Assembly (NCBI GenBank): GCA_000818945.1
Contig: KN805387.1
Coordinates: 612,546 to 676,545 of the forward strand
DNA: 64,000 nucleotides
DNA from: Schizochytrium sp. CCTCC M209059
Lineage: Eukaryota; Sar; Bigyra; Thraustochytrida; Thraustochytriidae
Reading direction: 5' to 3'
Part shown: piece after piece, positions 9,900 through 18,381 of the stretch
How the letters are laid out: every line of letters starts with the position of its first letter
How positions within the stretch are numbered: position 1 is the first letter of the stretch
Notes under the pieces: generated by a model
Told to the model about the DNA's origin: nothing
The model's input: only the letters and a program-made list of their open reading frames with translations
The model's database searches: none
Program-made: the position numbers and the translations under genes

Positions 9900-10245
9900 C
9901 CCCAAGCTAACATTTACAAGAAAGAGCTTGGAACAAATTTAGATGATCACGATAATAACGAAGAAAAAGAAGAAGAATAAAAGGGTGAAAAACCAATAAT
10001 TTATGAGGGTTATTGCAATGCTACGCTGCGCTGTACGAAGAAAAATCAAACGCGTAGCGATGATGCGGGCAAGCAAGAATTTGACGCGTCCGATATGAGT
10101 CCTCGTGCATGGATCGCGCAAAGAAGCGTGGGCGCGAGCGCACGTGTGTATGGGTGGGTGGGTGTGAGTGCAAGTGTGAGTGTGTGAGAGGTTGAAATGG
10201 GGATGAGGGGGCAAAGAGAAAGCAGAAAGAAGGATCGCAGTGCTC
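9900..10245. other. Convergent intergenic (3' ends of helicase and bZIP)
   Basis: Contains A-rich sequence with GAATAAAAG near 9973 as a possible poly(A) signal for the helicase, and a GT-rich tract near 10143-10185. No gene seen. Confidence 0.4.
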
Positions 10246-11328
10246 CTACTGCGCCTGGGCCTTGGGACGCGGCGAGCCCTCGTCCTGGAAAGGCGATTGA
10301 GGAGGGGGCCTGGAAATCTCCTGCATGATTTCGTCCTGACGCTTCTTGTTAAAGGTCCAGAGGCCGTCGAGCATGTGCACGCAAGCCTGGTTGTCCTCAA
10401 CCCACTGCAAAAACTTGACAATCTGCTTGGGGGTGATAATCTTGAGAATCTTGTCCATCTGCGCCTGGCGATTGTACATGTTGCGCTCAACGTCCTTTTC
10501 GAACTTTTGCAGCGATAAAAGGCAGCGCTTCATCGAGGCATTCTGCGTTCCGAGCTGGCCGCGCTGGGCCTTGAGCTCGCTCTTTTGCTTTTCGTCAATT
10601 TGGAGCTCTTTACACAGCACACTCCACATGCTGTTCGGGTTCTCGTCTGAGTAGAATTCCTCATCCTGCTTGAGGATCCACAGGAGCATTTTGCTGATTT
10701 GCGTGGGTAGCAAGAGCTGTTCGAGCTGATTGATGTGGACCTTGACGAGCTTCTTGCGCTCCTCACCGCAGTCCGAGTAGATTTCGGTGTAATGCTGGAG
10801 ACGCCTCAGCACGTCCTCGTCGCTGCACTTTTGCTCGAGCATCTGGTTCATCGAGGTGACCTCGTTCAGTCGGCGCTCCTCGTCGACCTTTCCGCGATTT
10901 CCGCGTCCGCTCGTGGCCTCGCCGAGCTTGTTCATGAGCATCTTTAGCTGCAGTTCGAGCTTGCGGTTCGTCTCGCGCAGACTCGTGACCTCCTCGACAA
11001 GGGCCTCAACGCGCTCACGCTTGCGCTTGCGGCAGTTGCGCGCGATCTCGCGATTGCGTTCGAGCCTCTCCTCGCGCTTCTTCTGGCGCTCGTCGGCCGT
11101 CAGCGACTGGTCCTGGTCGATCTCGTCGAGGCCATCATTGAGAAAGACGCTATCGTATCTCTCCATCTTCATGTCGAAGATATCCAGCGAGTCGTCGCTC
11201 CCCGGCATGTCGGCCATGCTCGGCATGCCGGTGCCGGCCACGGGCGCCGGCGCCATAAAGTTGCCGCCCATGTTCACAGGTCCGGGTGCCATGGCGGCGT
11301 ACTCCTGCGCGACCTGGCGGTGCGCCAT
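10246..11328 (-). CDS. bZIP transcription factor
   Basis: Protein of 360 residues from ATG 11328. The basic region (about 81-106) contains NREIARNCR, the canonical N-x7-R signature, followed by heptad leucines (about 110-138). The C-terminal half has two related helical blocks (QLLLPTQISKMLLWILKQ and IITPKQIVKFLQWVEDNQ) separated by a linker; I associate this layout with bZIPs of stramenopiles, which is from memory and should be checked. The N-terminus is Met/Pro/Ala-rich. The frame stays open upstream into the assembly gap at 11424, so a longer N-terminus or a further exon cannot be excluded. Expected to act in the nucleus as a dimer. Confidence 0.88.
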   Translation of the reverse strand: MAHRQVAQEYAAMAPGPVNMGGNFMAPAPVAGTGMPSMADMPGSDDSLDIFDMKMERYDSVFLNDGLDEIDQDQSLTADERQKKREERLERNREIARNCRKRKRERVEALVEEVTSLRETNRKLELQLKMLMNKLGEATSGRGNRGKVDEERRLNEVTSMNQMLEQKCSDEDVLRRLQHYTEIYSDCGEERKKLVKVHINQLEQLLLPTQISKMLLWILKQDEEFYSDENPNSMWSVLCKELQIDEKQKSELKAQRGQLGTQNASMKRCLLSLQKFEKDVERNMYNRQAQMDKILKIITPKQIVKFLQWVEDNQACVHMLDGLWTFNKKRQDEIMQEISRPPPQSPFQDEGSPRPKAQAQ

Positions 11329-11875
11329 CTCGACGGGCGCGGTGCGCACGACCGAAGGGCGGGGGGGCGGGGAAGAGGGGAGAGGGCAAGCGAAGATGCG
11401 AGCAGAGGCGGCGGTGGCTGCCTNNNNNNNNNNNNNNNNNNNNNNNNNNNNNNNNNNNNNNNNNNNNNNNNNNNNNNNNNNNNNNNNNNNNNNNNNNNNN
11501 NNNNNNNNNNNNNNNNNNNNNNNNNNNNNCGTGTCTGGCGCGGCGCGCTGGTTCCAGCGAAGAGGCGGCTGGGTTTGGTTGGATTTTTATTTGTTTTTGT
11601 TTACACTAGGCTAGGCTACGAGCAGGCAGATTTTAGTCGACTTTTTAGTTCTGTTGAAGGCCTATTTCTGCCAAGGTGGTAGCCTGCGTAGTATATTTTG
11701 TGTGGGGACTCGGACTCAGGAGGATAGGTAGGCCTTGCGGCACGGGAAGCTTCACTTGCGTGGAGCAAACTTTCGACTTGCGCGGAGAAACCCACGACTT
11801 GCGCCGCGCCTACTTCACGCTCGGTGTCGCTTCTCCCCTAACAGCGCCCAAACCCTTAGACAAGGAGAATGCCAC

Positions 11876-11907
<32 letters not shown>

Positions 11908-11984
11908 GCTCTCACACGCGCGCGCAATGACTGAGAGGTACTAGGGCTATTGGACTGATTAGTAATGATTTAGCCTAGCTTGGC
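11329..11984. other. Intergenic with assembly gap
   Basis: 5' flank of the bZIP gene and 3' flank of the monooxygenase gene. It contains the N run and a CGCA tetranucleotide repeat at about 11877-11907. No coding signal seen outside the gap. Confidence 0.5.
11424..11529. other. Assembly gap (106 N)
   Basis: A run of N. Its left flank is GC-rich and directly upstream of the bZIP gene, so promoter or 5' exon sequence of that gene may be missing. Confidence 1.
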
Positions 11985-13652
11985 CTACTCCCAAGCGAAA
12001 AAGAAGGTTTTGCCTGTCGTGAGCAAAGACTTGAGCTGGTAAAAGATGGCCATGGGCAGGAGCACGCCATAGACCTTGAGTTTGTGCTCCAAATACCCAC
12101 TCCAGGAGCGACGGTTGGCCATGTGGCCATAACACACGTTGTACTCCTTGATCATATTGTACCGTGCGCGCTTGACATCAGCGCCGTATCCCACGAGACG
12201 ATAGTGACCCCCACAGGTCGGCGTCGAGTACACGAGCCCGAGAAGCCAGGGCGCGCGAAAGAGAATGCGCCAAAAAGTGGGCGTAGCGCTTATCATCTCG
12301 CCAATCTCGTCCAAGTAAGGACGCACAGACACCTCCACCGAGTGTCGCGGCGCGTTGTAATACCACTCGGCGTTAAAGGCACGCTTCGCCTCAATGTCTT
12401 GCTTCATCTCCTGGCGGGAGGGCAAAGCAAGCTCGCCGGCCATGTAGCGCGCCACGACGCGAGATTGCACGTCGCAGATCATGGACATGGCGCCGATCTG
12501 CTGCACTACGCCAACGAAAGCGATTTTATTCACCTCGCGAGGTCCTACAGGAAACATGTACTTGTAGAGGTCGAGGTGGCGATCAGGACGAACTTCGAGA
12601 ACATCATTGTCGAGGAAAGGATACCCAATCTCGTACCCAGTGCACATGATGACGGCATCAGCTTCGACCCGCGATCCGTCTGTGAAGTGGACCGTGCTGC
12701 CGTCAAAGTGCTCGATGCCGCGACGGCCCGAAATCTTGCCAGCATCCAGCTGCTTGAGGAAATCGTTGTCGGCACAGTTGCCTGTAATGGTTGGATGACC
12801 CTCGTTAAAACGAAAGGTTGGCGCCAAGCCTGCCTTTTCCAGTTTCGCGCGAGAGTCCGCGAGGCCCTCCTCAGCAAGATCGGCGCCGACGTGTTTGGGA
12901 AGACGGCCCAAGACGTTTTGTTCGAGTCGGGATACTGCATTTGCGTTCGGGTCATGCAGCGAGTTTTTCACCATCCAGGTACCGCGGCGCGCGACCAAAA
13001 TCGTTTCTTTGGCCACCTTGCTCACCTCTGTTACAATGTCGCTGCCGCTGTTGCCAATGCCAACCACAACGCAGCGCTTCCCTTCAAAAGGGCTATTGTC
13101 TTTGTACGAGTGCGAATGCGTAAGCTTGCCAGGAAAGGACTCCATGCCCTTGAACGAGGGCATGTGCGGTGTCGAGTGATGTCCGGAACAAATGACGACA
13201 CCATCAAAGACGCCCTCCTCGGCCTTGTTGTTCGGACCATGAAAACGCAGCCGCCACGAAGTTCCGTTCTTACCAGATTCCTCGCAAGGTTCAACGCGCG
13301 TCACGCGCGTCTCGAAGCGGATGTTTTCCAGCAGGTTAAACTCCTTCGCATAATCGCGAAAGTAGCCCATCATGTCTTGGTGGGTCATGTTGACTTGATA
13401 GCCGCGGTCCTCTGGCACGGGGAAGTCTCCGAAGGCATTCGTTGCGCGAATTGTGTTGATACGCGTCGAGCGATAGACACTTGAGAGCGACTCTTCTTCG
13501 GTAAAGCGCCAAATGCCACCGATATCATTGCTGAGCTCAAAGGCGGTGACCTTGATTCCAGCTGCGCGGAGCTCTTTGATCGCCTTGAGACCCGTCATGC
13601 CGGCTCCAATCACCGCCACATGACCCAGTTTGCGGCAACCTGCGAGCGTCAT
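11985..13652 (-). CDS. Flavin-containing monooxygenase (FMO-like)
   Basis: Protein of 555 residues that should use FAD and NADPH to oxygenate a soft nucleophile (N or S) or act as a Baeyer-Villiger enzyme. Seen: FAD-binding GxGxxG (G16-A-G-M-T-G21), the family-defining FxGxxxHxxxY as FPGKLTHSHSY, an NADPH-binding GIGNSGSD, and a CTGY near the C-terminal side. Length is typical of eukaryotic FMOs. A hydrophobic C-terminal segment (YGVLLPMAIFYQLKSLL) could anchor it to the ER, as in animal FMOs. The start at 13652 follows ACAGC-ATG and a U-poor (ACAAG)n leader. Substrate cannot be told. Confidence 0.93.
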   Translation of the reverse strand: MTLAGCRKLGHVAVIGAGMTGLKAIKELRAAGIKVTAFELSNDIGGIWRFTEEESLSSVYRSTRINTIRATNAFGDFPVPEDRGYQVNMTHQDMMGYFRDYAKEFNLLENIRFETRVTRVEPCEESGKNGTSWRLRFHGPNNKAEEGVFDGVVICSGHHSTPHMPSFKGMESFPGKLTHSHSYKDNSPFEGKRCVVVGIGNSGSDIVTEVSKVAKETILVARRGTWMVKNSLHDPNANAVSRLEQNVLGRLPKHVGADLAEEGLADSRAKLEKAGLAPTFRFNEGHPTITGNCADNDFLKQLDAGKISGRRGIEHFDGSTVHFTDGSRVEADAVIMCTGYEIGYPFLDNDVLEVRPDRHLDLYKYMFPVGPREVNKIAFVGVVQQIGAMSMICDVQSRVVARYMAGELALPSRQEMKQDIEAKRAFNAEWYYNAPRHSVEVSVRPYLDEIGEMISATPTFWRILFRAPWLLGLVYSTPTCGGHYRLVGYGADVKRARYNMIKEYNVCYGHMANRRSWSGYLEHKLKVYGVLLPMAIFYQLKSLLTTGKTFFFAWE

Positions 13653-14546
13653 GCTGTTCGTCGTCTATTCACTTCAAGTTGTTTGCCTGCTTGTCTTGTC
13701 TTGTCTTGTCTTGTCTTGTCTTGTCTTGTGCTCTTCTTGACTATCCAGCCAATTCGAGATCCGAGAGCTGTTGAGGTTCTGCTGTTCTGTCTGGCTGGCT
13801 GCCAGTGTTTCCCGCCCGCCTTCCGCCCGCCCGCCCGACAGCTGGCTGGCTGACCGCAAATCATGTCTTGTGATTCCAGATTGTAGCGCATCTCGGGCCT
13901 CGCCAAAACACCGAACGGGGCTTGTTTGGCCCCCGTTCGCGTACCCTCCCGTTCTCCCGTTCTCAATGGGGTGGGGTGTGCGCGCACACAACGGTCGATG
14001 GTGTGTGCGTTGTGTGCGTGAGCACGTGTCAATGACGCGAAGCAAAAGACGCGGTGGAATGAGCCGGCGACTGCGACTGGCCTCGGTGGCAGAAGAAGGC
14101 CAATCAGCTGTAGGCTACTAGTAGTTGTCATCTCCAGCGGTCACTGCCATACACATACGTACGTAGTACATCACATATCGCATATCGAGAGGTGACTCGG
14201 TGGACCCGGGACCCCGGGACCCGTCCGTGGGGTCCCCTTGCTTCCAACCTTTCCTCCGTGCTCGCGTCATTTTTTGTCGTGCCGAGATTTGCGTGCTTTC
14301 TTGCGTGCTTGCTTGCTTTCTAAGACGCACGCACGCACGCACGCACGCACCACGCACGTATGCACATAGGGGCGTTGAGACAAACAAGCTTCGTTGGCGC
14401 GCGTGCACGCACTCTGCAGCTGGCAGTCGCTGCTGCCCCTGGTGGTGGCGGTGGTGCTGCTGCAGGACCTGCGAAGCGAAGGCAAAGCAAGACGAAGAGG
14501 CAGCCGCGACGCGCGAGAGACAGGAGGCGAGCGTGAAAAGAGCAAG
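13653..14546. promoter_or_regulatory. Divergent intergenic (FMO / first RND gene)
   Basis: Holds the pentanucleotide repeat next to FMO, a GC-rich inverted repeat near 14201-14224 (GGACCCGGGACCCC...), a GCAC repeat at about 14328-14352, and a purine-rich leader just before the RND start. No gene seen. Confidence 0.45.
13691..13729. repeat. (TTGTC)n pentanucleotide repeat in FMO leader
   Basis: Seven TTGTC units and a part unit, 39 bases upstream of the FMO ATG; on the coding strand it reads (GACAA)n, free of U. Confidence 0.95.
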
Positions 14547-17324
14547 ATGTGGAAGCCAACGAGCCGAGGCGCCATGAGTGTCGTGGTCCAGCGACCTTGT
14601 CTTGTCCTCCTTGCTGCGCTCGTACTCCCCTTGGTCTTCTCGGCCTTTGGCGTCACGCAACTTGAGCTCAATGACCAGCAGGGATGGTCAGTCAAGTCGA
14701 GCTACTCATCGCGCGCGTACGATGCCTACATCGTAGCCAACGCAGAGATTGAAGCAGCCAATTCCGAGGCAGCCATGGCCCCAACGCGCACAGAGGCCTC
14801 GAGCAACTACCTGGATCTCTATTGGGTGTCGAGTCGCAGTCCCGCGGATTTTCTCAACCACCCGGAGGATCTCTACTATATTCGTGCCTTCGAAGACGAG
14901 GTCATCGCGCAAGATGCCATTCAGCGAGTCTGCCTCTTGTCCAATTCCACTGGCCAATGTGCCGGGGCGTACTCGGCTACTTCCTTTCTGCCAGAGCTCG
15001 AAGCGGACTACGACCGTAATACTTTTGCAAGTGATTTGCTAAGCGACATTGACGACACCAGTTTCTTTGTAAGCTCTGCCTTCGACATTACCGCTACGGA
15101 CCCTGCTTCAGTAGTGATGCCTATGTTACGCTCGCGTCTGCAGTTCGGACTTCCTCTGGAGGGTTATGACAGCGCGCAGGACCGCGCCAGCGAGCAGTCT
15201 GACATTATTCAGGAGGCAATTCAGGATGTTGCAATCGAGTACTTGAACCCTCTACGCACGCAAAACGATGCGCTCATTCTGTACTTTGACTTTTCCGACA
15301 TTACCAACTACTATGTCGACACAACCATCGTGAGCGATGCTGTGTATGCTGGCGCTGCCGGAGCCTTTGTGTTTACCATGCTGTGCTTCCACACGAGGTC
15401 GGTTTTTCTCGGCTTCACGTCTCTCTTGCAGATTTTACTCTCCTTCCCTACGGCGTACTTTGCATATCGCTTCATCGTTGGCATCGAGCATTTCGGTACG
15501 CTTCAGTCTCTGGCAATCTTTCTCGTCTTGGGCATTGGTACCGACGACATCTTCATCTTTTGGGACGCCTTTCGACAGAGCGCCGTCGTATTTGCGGACA
15601 AGGTTGATAGTCCGGACGTTTTGGTCGATCGTCTCGACTGGGCCTTTCGCAAGGCGGCTGGAGCGATGCTTGTGACGAGTCTGACCACCTTTGTGGCGTT
15701 CTTTGTTACAGCGCTAAGCCCAATTCCGAACATCAAGGACTTTGGCATGTTTGCGGCGCTGCTCATTGTGATCAATTTTTTCATGGTCATCACCATCTTC
15801 CCTTGCCTCGTGATCATTCACATGCGCTACATCAAGCCAATTCGTTGCCTGTGCAGATCGAGAGGAGCATCTGCTTCCGAAGCAAAAGATGAGCAAGCGA
15901 GACTGGGACTGGTGGAAACCTTCTTCCGCGATCGTTGGATCCCACTTGTCTGGCGTGCGCGATGGCCCATTTTGTTTATCGGCCTGGCCCTCACTGTGTC
16001 GTTTGGCTCGCTCGCTTCAAGGTTTACGACCGGAACGAAACGCATTGAGGACATCTTTGATGCAGATCATCCGCTCACTATTGTCAATGCACTGAAAATC
16101 GAGGAGTTTGTCTTTTCCTCGAACGCATTCTTCACAGCCACGGTAACTCTGGGACTTGAACTGATTGATCGCGCGGGAACCTCACCCTTTGACCCCAGCG
16201 ACTATGGCACGCTTTCCTACAGTGAGGATTTTGCACCCTTTCAACCCGACGCGCAACAGGCCTTGTTCGACCTCTGCAGCGATTATGGTGACGAAAATAG
16301 CACGAACCGCCCGGACTACGTGCGCACTCCGACGGTGGGGGAGCCGAGCGTCACATGCTGGATTTTGGCCTGGAGCAATTGGCTCGAGTCGCAAAACCAG
16401 ACCTTCCCCGTGCCCACAAAGGAGGATGCACGCAATCTACTCGAGCAATGGTTTGACAGCGACGACGAAAATGCGGAGGAGTTCTCGAACGTGCTCGTCG
16501 GTTTGGCGCCAGGCGGCGACAACGTGGTGCCAGATCCAGTCGAGTTCATGACCATGACGGTTGTACTCGCCGTGCCGCAGAGCGCTTCACTGGGCGAGAA
16601 GATGAATGGGTTTGAGTCCCTAGCGAGTGGGCTCACCGATCGCTTTCGAGACGGTCCTGCGTCGATTGGCACAGGACTCGTTGTTTCCGACTATTTCGTT
16701 GTCTTTGCCATGCAAGAAGTCCTCGTGCGAACGGCCATCATTGGTCTTTGCGCAGGTATTGGATTTGGATTTCTATGCCTTCTCGTCATGACTCGAAACC
16801 TTCGCGTGAGCGTGCTGGCTGCCTTGAACATTCTGGTCATCACCGCATTGGTGCTCGGTGTCATGCAGCTCACGCTTGGCGAGATTGGCTTCATGGAGGC
16901 CATCAGCATCACTGCGCTCGTTGGACTTTCGTTTGACTTTACCTTGCACTTTGCCATTGCTTACGTTGAGTACGAGCCCGAGCATGCCTTGCTTATTGCC
17001 GGCGTGACCCCCGAAAATTGCCTGCCAGGTGACTTTTACGAGGCAGATGACGGCACAATGGTGGCCACGAGTCTTTTGCGGACGCGCGTTGCCTTCACGC
17101 GCATCAGCGTGAGCGTCTTGTTTGGGGCGATCTCGTCCACGACGGCGGCCATCGCGTTAACGCTGTGCGAGATTCAGTACTTGGGGCTTTTTGGCAACTT
17201 TCTTCTCCAGGTGATCATATTCTCGCTCGTTGCAAGCAACACGGTGCTCCCTGCGCTGCTCATGAAGTTTGGCCCTCAGGCTCCACCTAAGGCGACAAAG
17301 ATTGTCGCTTTGCAGGAACCGTGA
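14547..17324 (+). CDS. Patched/Dispatched-like RND protein, copy 1
   Basis: Protein of 925 residues; ATG 14547 is in GAGCAAG-ATG. Topology is that of an RND permease: TM1 (about 18-40), a large lumenal/extracellular loop, five TMs resembling a sterol-sensing domain with GIGTDDIFIFWDAFRQS at 329, a second large loop (about 510-720), and a second six-TM block with GLSFDF at ~793. The acidic residues in TM4 (D333, D334) and TM10 (D797) are where RND pumps relay protons or sodium. Patched/Dispatched relatives move sterols or lipid-modified cargo, but substrate here is unknown. The next gene downstream is a close paralogue in the same orientation. Confidence 0.9.
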   Translation: MWKPTSRGAMSVVVQRPCLVLLAALVLPLVFSAFGVTQLELNDQQGWSVKSSYSSRAYDAYIVANAEIEAANSEAAMAPTRTEASSNYLDLYWVSSRSPADFLNHPEDLYYIRAFEDEVIAQDAIQRVCLLSNSTGQCAGAYSATSFLPELEADYDRNTFASDLLSDIDDTSFFVSSAFDITATDPASVVMPMLRSRLQFGLPLEGYDSAQDRASEQSDIIQEAIQDVAIEYLNPLRTQNDALILYFDFSDITNYYVDTTIVSDAVYAGAAGAFVFTMLCFHTRSVFLGFTSLLQILLSFPTAYFAYRFIVGIEHFGTLQSLAIFLVLGIGTDDIFIFWDAFRQSAVVFADKVDSPDVLVDRLDWAFRKAAGAMLVTSLTTFVAFFVTALSPIPNIKDFGMFAALLIVINFFMVITIFPCLVIIHMRYIKPIRCLCRSRGASASEAKDEQARLGLVETFFRDRWIPLVWRARWPILFIGLALTVSFGSLASRFTTGTKRIEDIFDADHPLTIVNALKIEEFVFSSNAFFTATVTLGLELIDRAGTSPFDPSDYGTLSYSEDFAPFQPDAQQALFDLCSDYGDENSTNRPDYVRTPTVGEPSVTCWILAWSNWLESQNQTFPVPTKEDARNLLEQWFDSDDENAEEFSNVLVGLAPGGDNVVPDPVEFMTMTVVLAVPQSASLGEKMNGFESLASGLTDRFRDGPASIGTGLVVSDYFVVFAMQEVLVRTAIIGLCAGIGFGFLCLLVMTRNLRVSVLAALNILVITALVLGVMQLTLGEIGFMEAISITALVGLSFDFTLHFAIAYVEYEPEHALLIAGVTPENCLPGDFYEADDGTMVATSLLRTRVAFTRISVSVLFGAISSTTAAIALTLCEIQYLGLFGNFLLQVIIFSLVASNTVLPALLMKFGPQAPPKATKIVALQEP

Positions 17325-18381
17325 CGCGTCCGTCTTTTTACGTCCTTGCTCACTGGAACCCACTGGAACCCACGGAGAGATTCACTGCATAGCTCAGGCC
17401 ATCTCACAGACAGGCTGGCTACTACGTCAATACATTTGTTCTAGGATTGTAAGTATAGTAGGCCTAATCGTCGTCATCGTTATTGTTGTGTTGCTGTTGA
17501 TGTTGTCGCTGCGAATTAGTAAAGCGCTGCTCATAGAGCCTTGAACGGTGACAGCATTGTTATTGCTCCGCCGGCGACAACATTGTTATTGCTCAGCCTT
17601 ACTTACTGTTAGGCTTTAGACTATGGTCCGTATACCTACAAGTTCAACATGTAAGTTCGTAGTACATTCAATTTTACCTTCCATGCGAAAAATCGCGGAT
17701 GGCTGCTGCCTCTTCTCTCCCACTGTCCGTGACAGCTAAACGTACCGAGGAGCGCGTCCACGCTAAACACAGCTGGGCTGTGCTAGATAGACTTCACCTC
17801 ATGCTCACGCTGGACACAGCTGGGCTTTGCTAGACTTTACCTCGCGCTCGTGGAGGACCGACCACCTCTGTCCGTCGACAATGGTAACTTCCGCAGCAGC
17901 GTCAGCAAGAGCAGGCAGGCAGCTGGAGCAACAAGCCAGCAACAAAACCCGAATGTTCGAGGCGAGGAGGTCGTCATTATCTCACCATCGCAGAACTTGC
18001 GCGCGTCCCATCTCGTAAAGGTACGCGCGTAGAAATTTTTTGAGCGAGCGCCGGCCAAGGTGCTTGGCTTGCTCCACGTTCCGACGGTGTTTATGAAAAC
18101 GGTGCACTGCAGTGCACACAGCTTTCTTTTTTTTCAGCGGACTGCAGGTACCACGTGCAGAAGCAGCAAAAAAGGCACTCGCAGCGCGTGCCGCCCCAAT
18201 CCTGTTTTAGGCCTCACTGCCCGTAAGGCGGGGAGCGGCCGCGACAGCAACAGGCAGTGCGAGGAGCAGGACTAGCAGCAGACGTGTGGACAAGCAGCGG
18301 TGGCGAGAGAAGGACCTCCCTCTCCGCCCTCGGTGTCTCTCTCTTGCGCGCGCGTCGAAAGGCTGGACCAGCGGTCTCAAG
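17325..18381. other. Spacer between tandem RND genes
   Basis: Contains a direct repeat of ACACAGCTGGGCT-TGCTAGA at 17767 and 17814, a duplicated ACAACATTGTTATTGCTC at about 17553-17595, and a perfect 16-bp palindrome at 18102-18117. It must carry the 3' end of copy 1 and the promoter of copy 2. No coding signal seen. Confidence 0.5.
18102..18117. promoter_or_regulatory. 16-bp perfect palindrome
   Basis: GTGCACTGCAGTGCAC is its own reverse complement and lies 265 bases upstream of the second RND start. It could be a dimer binding site or chance; no partner site was seen upstream of copy 1. Confidence 0.3.

Noticed and set aside
12084..13484. 466-codon plus-strand frame opposite the FMO gene
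   Set aside because: It is the antisense shadow of a clear FMO; the codon bias leaves the complementary frame open, and it has no motif.
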